This document shows positions 20,649 to 27,437 of a stretch of 46,755 nt of DNA, piece by piece (within the stretch, counting starts at the first letter, position 1; every line of letters starts with the position of its first letter). A program made the translations under genes and the position numbers. Origin of the DNA: Methylorubrum populi (GTDB lineage Bacteria; Pseudomonadota; Alphaproteobacteria; Rhizobiales; Beijerinckiaceae); contig DYYG01000018.1 of the NCBI GenBank assembly GCA_020741775.1, forward strand, positions 1 through 46,755. Direction: 5' to 3'. A model generated the notes under the pieces. That model saw only the letters and a program-made list of their open reading frames with translations. It was not told the origin of the DNA and did not search any database.

Positions 20649-20858
20649 ATGAAGCTCAGCGCGCGCAACATCCTCAAGGGCAAGGTCGTGTCGGTCGAGA
20701 AGGGTGCGACCACCGCCCATGTGAAGATCGAGATCGCCAATGGGCAGACGATCACCTCGTCCATCACCAACGAATCGGTTGATGCGCTCGGCCTGACGGT
20801 CGGCGGCGAGGCCTATGCCGTGGTGAAGAGCTCCGACGTCATCATCGCTGTCGACTGA
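20649..20858 (+). CDS. Molybdopterin/molybdate-binding TOBE (Mop) domain protein
   Basis: The 69-residue protein is a single Mop domain: MKLSARNILKGKVVSVEKGATTAHVKIEI..ITSSITNESVDALGL..GGEAYAVVKSSDVIIAVD. Molbindins of this type bind molybdate or tungstate as oligomers in the cytoplasm and buffer or store it. I start at ATG 20649; the upstream in-frame extension lacks conservation. No molybdate transporter lies nearby. It ends 10 bp from the convergent epimerase-like gene. Confidence 0.92.
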   Translation: MKLSARNILKGKVVSVEKGATTAHVKIEIANGQTITSSITNESVDALGLTVGGEAYAVVKSSDVIIAVD

Positions 20859-20868
20859 CCGTCAGGCG

Positions 20869-21747
20869 TCAGCCTTCGATCGCCAGTGCGATCCCGTGCC
20901 GGGCGGTCTCGCCCGGTGCCAGCAGGCGCTGCGAATCCCGCTCCACCAATTCGCCTGTGAAGCCGGCCCAGTCGGCATGGCCGGTCCAGGCTTCGAGCGA
21001 CAGGAACGGCGCGGTCGGCTTGGTCCAAACCGCGAGGTGGGAAAAGTCCTCCATCCGCAGGGCGATGGCGCGGCCGTTCGGGGCGACGAACCGCATCGCC
21101 CGGCTCTTCGCATTGAGGAAGACCAGGGCTTCGGTGAACAGCTCCGGGTCGAGGTCCAGGCGCCCTCCCTCCAGGGGCAGGGCCCGCTCGCTGCGCAGCA
21201 GCAGGCCGCCCGCGCCGACCTCCGGCACGAAGGGGCGTTCCGCCTCCTCGAACAGGACCGCGTAGCCGCCGCCGGCGCGCCGCTCGCCCTCGGCGAAGGG
21301 CCAGGGGAAGGCGGGGTGGAAACCCAGGGCGTAGGGCAGGGCGGCTTCGCCCGGATTCTCGACCTGGATCGTGAAGGCGAGAGTCCGCGCGGAGAGGCGA
21401 GCCTCGATCGTCAGGCGGAACGGGAAGGGATAGTGGGCCTGCGTCGCCTCGCTGTCCGTGAGGCACAGGGTCACCGCGTCCTCGGTTTGAGCCATCACCG
21501 AGAACGGCAGGTCACGGGCGAAGCCGTGCTGCGCCATCGGATAGCTCCGGCCCCCCACCTGCACGCTCCCGCCCGAGGAGGCGCCGACCACCGGGAAGAG
21601 CCAGGGGGCGTGCCGGTTCCAATGCTCCGGGTCGCCGCTCCAGAGGTAGTTGCGGCCCTCCACCTGCCAGGAGACCGGTTCGGCGCCGCGGAGCGCGATC
21701 CGCGCCGTGCTGCCGTCGCCGGCCCGGATCTCGATCGTCTCGCCCAT
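20869..21747 (-). CDS. Aldose 1-epimerase family protein
   Basis: A predicted cytoplasmic sugar mutarotase-like protein of 292 residues. It shows the galactose-mutarotase fold pattern: EPVSWQVEGRNYLWSGDPEHWNRHAPWLFPVVG, SYPMAQHGFARDLPFSV, LPYALGFHPAFPWP (with the conserved His) and SLEAWTGHADW. The HGFARD and GFHPAF motifs are typical of LACX-type epimerases. I start at ATG 21747. It lies 61 bp after the ABC exporter on the same strand and is probably cotranscribed, hinting at carbohydrate handling. Confidence 0.86.
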   Translation of the reverse strand: MGETIEIRAGDGSTARIALRGAEPVSWQVEGRNYLWSGDPEHWNRHAPWLFPVVGASSGGSVQVGGRSYPMAQHGFARDLPFSVMAQTEDAVTLCLTDSEATQAHYPFPFRLTIEARLSARTLAFTIQVENPGEAALPYALGFHPAFPWPFAEGERRAGGGYAVLFEEAERPFVPEVGAGGLLLRSERALPLEGGRLDLDPELFTEALVFLNAKSRAMRFVAPNGRAIALRMEDFSHLAVWTKPTAPFLSLEAWTGHADWAGFTGELVERDSQRLLAPGETARHGIALAIEG

Positions 21748-21808
21748 CGCCACAGGATCCCGCACAACTGCTCCGCTTGAAAGCGATAACCGGGACGGGG
21801 CTTCGCCG

Positions 21809-23596
21809 CTACGGTGCCGGCGCCACAGCGGGTCCACCGGGTGCGGGCCGGTCGGCGACAGGGATCACCTGAGCGGGGGGACCGGAGGCAACGATCCGCC
21901 CATTCTCCAGCACATGCACGGTATCGGCCCGGCTCAGCGAGGTGAGGCGGTGTGCAATCATGATGATCGTCCGAGTGCCGCTGAGGGCGCCGAGGGCCTC
22001 CATCACCGCCGTCTCGGTCTCACCGTCGAGGGCGCTGGTGGCCTCGTCGAACACGATCACGTCGGGGTCGTGATAGAGCGCGCGGGCGATGCCGATGCGC
22101 TGCCGCTGGCCGCCGCTGAGCCGCGCGCCCCGTTCGCCGACGCCGGTCTCGTAGCCCATGGGCAGGCGGGTGACGAACTCGTGGGCCCCGGCGAGTCGGG
22201 CGGCGCGCTCCAAGGCGGTCCGATCCAGGGCCTCGGGCGCGATCCCGAGGGCGATGTTGTCCGCTACCGTGCCATCGATCAGGAAGACCTCCTGCGGAAC
22301 GTAGCCGATCCGGTTCTGCCAAGCGGGCAGGTTGTCCGCGTCGAGCATCGTGCCGTCGATGACAATCCGCCCCCGCGTCGGCGAGAGGATGCCGAGGATG
22401 AGAGCGACGAGGGTCGACTTGCCGGAGCCCGTGCGTCCGATCAGGCCGATCGTGCTGTGGGCCGGGATGGTCAGGTCGATGCCGTGCAGGGTTGGCCGGC
22501 CCAGTTCGTAATCGAAGGCGACTTCTTCCAGGCGGATCGCGTGCGTGAAGGGCAGGCGCTCGGCGGTGCGGGGCGCGGGCTCCCGCTCACCGGCGAGGGC
22601 GTCCACGATCAGGCGCACGCCCGGCAGGTGGAAGCGCAACTGCGACACCGAAGTGAAGATGTTCTGAAATGCCGGCAGCATGCGGTAACCGGCGAAAGCG
22701 AACAGGCCGAGCAGCGGCAGCATGCCGGCGGTATCGAGGCCCTGCGTCAGCGCGAACAGGACGACGGCAATGACGCCGCCGAAGGCGAGCGACTCGATGA
22801 CGAAGCGCGGCAATTGCCCGGTGAGCAGGCTCGCCGCCAGGGCATGGGCGTAGGAGCGGGCGGGGGCATCGAAGCCGGCGGTGAAGGTGTCCGCCCGGCC
22901 GTAGAGCTTCAGCTCCGTCAGGGCGCCGAAGGTTTCCTGCACCACCCGGTAGCGCCCCTCATTGCCCGCGACCGCCCGGGCACCGAGCCGGGCGAGCCGG
23001 GCGCGCACCACGAGGTAGATCGCGACGTAGAGCCCGCCGAAGCCGCCCCCGAGGATCAGGGCGAGCCGGGGTTGATAGACGATCAGGAAGATCACCACCG
23101 CGAGCGCGGAGGCCCCACGCGAGGCGATGACCAGGGCCGGCGTCAGCACGCCGACGACGAGCCGATCGGTCTCGCTCAGCACGTTCTTGGCCAGTTCCGC
23201 GCTGTTGGCGTTTGCGAAGAACAGTCGCTCGCGATCGACATAGCGAGCGAGCAGCCGCCGGGCGAAGTCGTACCCGACAAGATGCGCGAATAGCAGCTGT
23301 GCGAAGGCGAAGCCGGCATTCACGGCGCTGGTCAGGAGGATCGCGGCGAGGGCGGCCAATCCGGTGGCGAGGAGAAAGGCGCGGTCTTCGCTCAGTCCCA
23401 GCGTCTCGCGCAGGCTGGCGAGATAGGGAATGCGTGCCGTGGCCCCCGGATCGCCGACCAGCGTCAGGAAGGGCAGGACGGAGGCGATGCCGACCACTTC
23501 GAGCAGGGCGGCGAGCCCGAGGCCGAGCCCGAGCAGCAGCAACCGGTACCGGTCACGCCGCCGCATCACCCGCAGGAGATCGAGGAGGGTCCTCAA
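21809..23596 (-). CDS. ABC exporter (fused membrane and ATPase domains), PglK/flippase-like
   Basis: About 595 residues. The N-terminal half has six membrane segments and starts RTLLDLLRVMRRRDRYRLLLL..ALLEVVGIASVLPFLTLVGDP, the pattern of PglK/WlaB lipid-linked glycan flippases. The ATPase domain has Walker A GRTGSGKST (387-395), the signature LSGGQ at 493-497, Walker B DPDVIVFDEATSALD and the H-loop MIAHRLTSL. The start is uncertain: I use TTG 23596, and ATG 23566 is an alternative. The open frame continues 119 codons upstream into Arg/Pro-rich non-coding sequence. The substrate is unproven. Confidence 0.88.
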   Translation of the reverse strand: MRTLLDLLRVMRRRDRYRLLLLGLGLGLAALLEVVGIASVLPFLTLVGDPGATARIPYLASLRETLGLSEDRAFLLATGLAALAAILLTSAVNAGFAFAQLLFAHLVGYDFARRLLARYVDRERLFFANANSAELAKNVLSETDRLVVGVLTPALVIASRGASALAVVIFLIVYQPRLALILGGGFGGLYVAIYLVVRARLARLGARAVAGNEGRYRVVQETFGALTELKLYGRADTFTAGFDAPARSYAHALAASLLTGQLPRFVIESLAFGGVIAVVLFALTQGLDTAGMLPLLGLFAFAGYRMLPAFQNIFTSVSQLRFHLPGVRLIVDALAGEREPAPRTAERLPFTHAIRLEEVAFDYELGRPTLHGIDLTIPAHSTIGLIGRTGSGKSTLVALILGILSPTRGRIVIDGTMLDADNLPAWQNRIGYVPQEVFLIDGTVADNIALGIAPEALDRTALERAARLAGAHEFVTRLPMGYETGVGERGARLSGGQRQRIGIARALYHDPDVIVFDEATSALDGETETAVMEALGALSGTRTIIMIAHRLTSLSRADTVHVLENGRIVASGPPAQVIPVADRPAPGGPAVAPAP

Positions 23597-23944
23597 ACGG
23601 TCACCAGGGCGAGACGGGTGGGAGGGGGCGGCTCCGGCCCGGGCCGTACGGCGCCGACAAGGGACCGCACCGACAGGGGACCTAAGTCGTTGAAGACGAA
23701 GAGACCCGACAAACAGACCCGTTGGCCGCCCGGTCCCATTTCGGGCTCGGTCTCTAGCATGGCGGCCCAAGGGCGCGTCAAGCGGATGTCGCCCCGGGTG
23801 AGGGGCCCCACGCAAGTCGCGCTCTGGTGGTGGGATCCTGGGCGGGGGCCCAAGCTTCAGGAGATAATCGCGCAGATCCGAACAGGCATGTATTCGGAGC
23901 CGCCGGGAACCGGAACCGGAACCTTGGCGGTACGTTCTGCGAGT
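23597..23944. other. Divergent intergenic region
   Basis: A 348-base gap between the ABC exporter and the exported protein at 23945. The open plus-strand frame across it is Gly/Arg/Pro-rich and lacks a start with a ribosome site, so I treat it as non-coding. It must contain both promoters. I recognise no operator. Confidence 0.5.
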
Positions 23945-24469
23945 ATGGAACACTACAGATCGGTCTTCGCGACCACCGCCATCATGATTTTTGGGCTTGT
24001 TGCGGTCTCACCCCTGTTGAGAGCGCAGGATGAGCCGAGGGTGCGGCCCCAAACGAATGTCGTCATGGGCGGAGCCGAGACGGACATCTGGTCGGACCCG
24101 CCGCAACGCAGGGTGCGCGCCACATCCATGGCCCGTGATGGCGCGGATCGGAAGGCGGATCTCGGCGAAGGAGGGGATGCCGTCCCGAGGCCGGCCACGT
24201 TCACTCTGCTGGCACCCGAGACCGCCGCGCTGTTCGCAGCCAACGATCTGATGCCGAAGGGCGACCATCCTCAGAGGCTTCAGGTGGTCCGACGTCACCG
24301 AGCCGCGAAGGTCGCGAGCCGCATGCGGCCGAGCGTTGCGGCCGAAGCGCCAACCCCAACGGGTGCAGCGCCCGCTCAAGAGATGCCGGCCACGCCGCCG
24401 CAGAAGGATGCGCGGATCGACCCGATCGGTGACTTGCTGCGCGGATTGGGCATCGGCCGAAACGGCTGA
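23945..24469 (+). CDS. Hypothetical exported protein
   Basis: A 174-residue protein with a signal peptide (MEHYRSVFATTAIMIFGLVAV, cleavage probably after LLRAQ). The mature part is polar and Pro/Ala/Arg-rich with no recognised domain. The C-terminus DPIGDLLRGLGIGRNG looks helical. I start at ATG 23945 because it begins the signal peptide; the longer frame upstream does not fit. I do not recognise the family. It is followed by the two micro-membrane-proteins on the same strand. Confidence 0.62.
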   Translation: MEHYRSVFATTAIMIFGLVAVSPLLRAQDEPRVRPQTNVVMGGAETDIWSDPPQRRVRATSMARDGADRKADLGEGGDAVPRPATFTLLAPETAALFAANDLMPKGDHPQRLQVVRRHRAAKVASRMRPSVAAEAPTPTGAAPAQEMPATPPQKDARIDPIGDLLRGLGIGRNG

Positions 24470-24610
24470 CGAGCCGCGGGCTGTTCGAGCACTCGATTCA
24501 AGGGGGGCACGTTCGGCGACCGGATAGCCAATCTGCCGCACGGCACGAGCCACGGTTTCGGCTCGTTGGTTTCAGGACATTCTTGGACCCGCACCGTGGA
24601 GGCAATAGCT

Positions 24611-24709
24611 GTGATCCTCGCTGCCGTCGTCATGATCGCCGGAGCTGTCGGCGCCATTGCCCTCACCATTGCTGCGCGCCCCAGCGCCGACCGCTTCCTG
24701 AAATGGTAG
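24611..24709 (+). CDS. Micro-membrane-protein A (32 aa), paralogue of the next
   Basis: GTG at 24611 has a textbook GGAGG 8 nt upstream and opens a 32-residue frame. It has a single hydrophobic helix (ILAAVVMIAGAVGAIALTIAA) followed by a short polar end with D-R-F-L-K-W at the C-terminus. An earlier in-frame GTG at 24596 is less well placed. It aligns without gaps to the peptide at 24813 with 12 of 29 identities. The product is predicted to be a one-pass inner-membrane peptide; no known family is recognised. It is not annotated by length-limited gene callers. Confidence 0.65.
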   Translation: MILAAVVMIAGAVGAIALTIAARPSADRFLKW

Positions 24710-24812
24710 CCGGGCCGTGCGGGCGAATGCCTGCCCCGACATCCCTGTGGCGTGAAACCTCACGCAACCCTGCGGCGTTATGGCTGCGCATGGGTGACTT
24801 GGAGAGTGCTCG

Positions 24813-24905
24813 GTGGCGGCGCTGGTGATGATGGCGGGTGTAATTGGCGCGGCGGGCACCCTGCTCTGCCTGATGCCGCGTCTGGACTCGTTCTTCGAGT
24901 GGTAA
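24813..24905 (+). CDS. Micro-membrane-protein B (30 aa), paralogue of the previous
   Basis: GTG 24813 follows GGAGAG by 6 nt and encodes 30 residues: one hydrophobic helix (AALVMMAGVIGAAGTLLCLM) and the C-terminus P-R-L-D-S-F-F-E-W. Shared positions with peptide A are AA.VM.AG..GA in the helix and P..D.F..W at the end. Codons for the shared residues differ mostly at third positions, so the similarity is at the protein level. An in-frame stop at 24795 fixes the start to this GTG. Function unknown. Confidence 0.63.
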   Translation: MAALVMMAGVIGAAGTLLCLMPRLDSFFEW

Positions 24906-25094
24906 CGATCGGGTACGGGTCAGTGCGACGCCCGTGCCGTCGTGGCATGCCATCCTCGGGAAGGGCGTCGCGCGAAATACCGAGCGAGTGAGTCACCGGC
25001 TGGCTCCGCTGATCAAGCAAATGCCAGGATATCAGCGGGCGTCGAAAACAGTCTGATTGGAAGGCTGAGCTGTTGGTAGAGCTCAAAAATCAGA

Positions 25095-25170
25095 TGGTGC
25101 CCAGGGACGGAGTCGAACCGCCGACACTGCGATTTTCAGTCGCATGCTCTACCAACTGAGCTACCTGGGC
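25095..25170 (-). tRNA. tRNA-Phe (GAA)
   Basis: Reading the minus strand, a 76-nt cloverleaf has the acceptor stem GCCCAGG/CCTGGGC, the D arm AGCTCAGTTGGTAGAGC, the anticodon loop CTGAAAA with GAA, the T arm GGCGGTTCGACTCCGTC and an encoded CCA end. Confidence 0.97.
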
Positions 25171-25285
25171 ATCGGCCGCTTCGCTGTGCGGCAGCGGCAG
25201 GCGGGGGTATAGTGAAGCGTTCGGAGCCTGTCCAGCCTCTCGATGCGGAGAGGCGACGCTTTTTTTGCCGGGCACCTGTCTCCCT

Positions 25286-25492
25286 TCAGCGGGACCGCTC
25301 CGGGTCGTTCGGATCGAGCGGAAACGGCCGTTCCTCGTCTTCGGGACCTGGGATCACGTAGCGCTCGCCGAGCCAGCGCCCGAGATCGATATCGGCGCAG
25401 CGCTGCGAGCAAAACGGCTTCGTCTCGGGCTTCGCCGGCTTGCCGCAGATGGGGCAGGGCGGAAGGGCGCGAGGGGGCTTAGCCGAACTCAA
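25286..25492 (-). CDS. yacG: DNA gyrase inhibitor / zinc-binding protein YacG
   Basis: YacG is a small zinc protein that binds GyrB and inhibits DNA gyrase in E. coli. The 68-residue protein has the four cysteine ligands CPIC (13, 16) and CSQRC (28, 32) and the family block [19 protein letters not shown]. It starts with TTG 25492, with GGAG upstream, and overlaps the maf stop by 4 bases, so it is translationally coupled to maf. tRNA-Phe follows on the same strand. Confidence 0.94.
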   Translation of the reverse strand: MSSAKPPRALPPCPICGKPAKPETKPFCSQRCADIDLGRWLGERYVIPGPEDEERPFPLDPNDPERSR

Positions 25493-26178
25493 GAGGCCGC
25501 TCCCCAGGCGCTCCGCACGGGAAAGCCTTCACCCTCCAAGAGGCTCATCGTCTCGTAGAGAGGAAGGCCGACCACGGCGCTGTGGGAGCCGACGAGCTTC
25601 ACCACGAAGGCGGCGGCCAAGCCCTGGATCGCGTAACCGCCGGCCTTGCCGCGCCATTCTCCCGAGGAGAGATAGCCCTCGATCTCCCGGTTCGAGAGGC
25701 GCTTGAAGCGCAGGCGGGTCTCGACCATGCGCTCACGGCGGCGATCCTTCGGGGAGAGGATGCAGACGGCGGTATAGACGCGATGTGCGCGGCCCGAGAG
25801 CAGCCGCAGGCAATCGGCGGCCTCATCGATGAGTTCGGCCTTCGGGAGCACACGGCGGCCGACGGCGACCACAGTGTCGGCCGAGATCAGGTAGGCACCG
25901 TGCAGATCCTCCCGGCGGCGGGCGGCGGCGCCGGCCACCTCCAGCTTCTCCCGGGCGAGACGCCGGGCCAGATCGCGGGGCGATTCGGATTTCCGCGGTG
26001 TCTCGTCGATATCCGCCGGCAGCAGCGCATCGGGCTCGATTCCGACCTGCTGCAGCAGGGCGAGCCGGCGTGGCGAGGCGGAAGCCAGCACGAGGGGCGG
26101 CCGGTCGCGGGCTCCGAGACCCTGGGGCTTCATGGCATCGGAAGGAAGAAGCTCGTTCATCGGCGAGGTCTTACGCAT
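25489..26178 (-). CDS. maf: Maf-like nucleoside triphosphate pyrophosphatase
   Basis: Maf proteins hydrolyse non-canonical or modified nucleoside triphosphates and are linked to septum control. The 229-residue frame has [58 protein letters not shown] and [16 protein letters not shown], the Maf signature blocks. The start is ambiguous: ATG 26178, 26160 and 26133 are all in frame before the conserved [11 protein letters not shown] give the longest. yacG overlaps its end. Confidence 0.92.
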   Translation of the reverse strand: MRKTSPMNELLPSDAMKPQGLGARDRPPLVLASASPRRLALLQQVGIEPDALLPADIDETPRKSESPRDLARRLAREKLEVAGAAARRREDLHGAYLISADTVVAVGRRVLPKAELIDEAADCLRLLSGRAHRVYTAVCILSPKDRRRERMVETRLRFKRLSNREIEGYLSSGEWRGKAGGYAIQGLAAAFVVKLVGSHSAVVGLPLYETMSLLEGEGFPVRSAWGAAS

Positions 26179-26295
26179 AAGCCCGGCGGCATCGCAACGC
26201 GGCAGGCGGGAGAAGACGCATTCCCAGGCTTGCCAAGGGCGAGGCGGACGGCTAAGACCCGGCGCATTCCGTCAGGCTTCGACGCCGGACGCGGC

Positions 26296-26371
26296 GCCGC
26301 AATAGCTCAGCTGGTAGAGCACCTCATTCGTAATGAGGGGGTCGGGGGTTCGAATCCCTCTTGCGGCACCA
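26296..26371 (+). tRNA. tRNA-Thr (CGT)
   Basis: A 76-nt cloverleaf with the acceptor stem GCCGCAA/TTGCGGC, the D arm AGCTCAGCTGGTAGAGC, an anticodon stem CCTCA/TGAGG around TTCGTAA (anticodon CGT), the T arm GGGGGTTCGAATCCCTC and an encoded CCA. Confidence 0.97.
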
Positions 26372-26441
26372 CTCACTTATCGCGCGCCGAGCGGTGTTGA
26401 ACGAGAGTGAGCCGCCCGACCTGATCATCTCTCGATCATAT

Positions 26442-26759
26442 CTACTCTGTTGCCTCGGCCCCCGCATGGCTTCCGGCGAGGGAGACACAGGTTCGCACCA
26501 TGTCGCTCATGGTCAGATCCTTGGTGTCTCCGATATTGGCGATCTCCTCCAGGCACCGCATGAAATAGGCGCTGTCGAGGTCCGGTGAGAGCGTGCTCAT
26601 CGATTGGCCGACGCGCTGGGTGAAATCGAACTTCTCGCTCGCCGCGGCCCGTGGCCAGAGAGACGCCTTGTCGTCCATCTTCAGCCGCGCCGCCGCCTGC
26701 GCCGATCCGAATAGGGACAGGGCCACCAGAAGGCCCCACAGGGCCGCTCGTCCCGTCAT
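26442..26759 (-). CDS. Hypothetical exported protein
   Basis: A 105-residue protein with a clear signal peptide (MTGRAALWGLLVALSLFGSAQA). The mature 80 residues contain two cysteines (FMRCLEEIAN and VRTCVSLAGS) that could form a disulfide, with D-L-x-M-S-D-M-V between them. I do not recognise the family. The overall shape, a short helical periplasmic protein with paired cysteines, is common in Hyphomicrobiales. It faces a 261-bp gap toward the next gene on the same strand. Confidence 0.65.
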   Translation of the reverse strand: MTGRAALWGLLVALSLFGSAQAAARLKMDDKASLWPRAAASEKFDFTQRVGQSMSTLSPDLDSAYFMRCLEEIANIGDTKDLTMSDMVRTCVSLAGSHAGAEATE

Positions 26760-26967
26760 GCGTTGCTCCCGTTCGCTGTTGCCACATGCCGGCTGCTCAG
26801 CAGAGCTTAACGTCGTCTATGCTTTAACGTTGCGTCGAGTGCAAAGATAAGTATTTCATAAGAATATCGGGGTGCCGCGCGAGTGGTTTTGCTGGATCTT
26901 CGCAGATCGGCCGGCCGTCACCTCTCAGTATATTGCCGTCACGGTCACACTCCGAACCGAAACCGTT

Positions 26968-26999
26968 GGAAAAGCGGCCGGCTTCGACAAGCCGGCCGC
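26968..26999 (-). terminator. Intrinsic terminator after the small exported gene at 27021
   Basis: GCGGCCGGCTT (26974-26984) and its perfect complement (26989-26999) flank a 4-nt loop. On the minus strand a TTTTCC run follows, and the hairpin starts 21 bp after the stop at 27021. Confidence 0.82.
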
Positions 27000-27020
27000 A
27001 GACGCCAAGCCGATACCGGT

Positions 27021-27308
27021 TTACCGGGCGCTGCCGCCGTTGCCGCCGCCCGCGCTGCCCTGCGGAATGGCACGCTCCGGCTGGCCGGCATTGCCGCCGG
27101 CGGCGGAGTCGGTGGTGATGGTGTCGGCACCGGTGGCGCCCGGTGCGATGATGTAATCGACGGTGTTGCCCGTCGTGTTGGTCTGGCGCTGGATGATCGT
27201 GCCCGGAGGATAGGGGCCGCCGGGAACGCCCGGCGGCTGGACCTGGGCAATGGCAGCGCCCGAGCCGAGACAGCTCAGGGCGGTGAGGGTGACGACAAGG
27301 CGACGCAT
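27021..27308 (-). CDS. Hypothetical exported Gly/Pro-rich protein
   Basis: A 95-residue protein with a signal peptide (MRRLVVTLTALSCLGSGAAIAQ). The short mature part is rich in Gly, Pro, Thr and Ala (PPGVPGGPYPPGTIIQRQ then TVDYIIAPGATGADTI) and ends in a Gly-rich tail. I start at ATG 27308, where the signal peptide begins. No family is recognised. It lies downstream of the TonB receptor, 129 bp away on the same strand, and ends in a strong terminator, so it may share the receptor transcript. Confidence 0.6.
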   Translation of the reverse strand: MRRLVVTLTALSCLGSGAAIAQVQPPGVPGGPYPPGTIIQRQTNTTGNTVDYIIAPGATGADTITTDSAAGGNAGQPERAIPQGSAGGGNGGSAR

Positions 27309-27437
27309 GTGCTGACTCCCGAATGCCGGCCGAGGCTTACCCTGCACGGGGGCGTCCGGACGGCTCTGGGCTGGCAAGCATTCCCGGGCCGGAAGGTTTC
27401 CGCGTCCTCCTGCGGCGTGGTGACGGCTGACCGCCGA

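Noticed and set aside
25235..25261. Hairpin GCCTCTC/GAGAGGC followed by a T-run on the plus strand
   Set aside because: No plus-strand gene ends here, and the T-run starts 5 nt after the stem; it could be chance, so not called a terminator.
26805..26830. TTAA pair near 26808-26828 as a CtrA site
   Set aside because: The halves are 13 bp apart, not 7.
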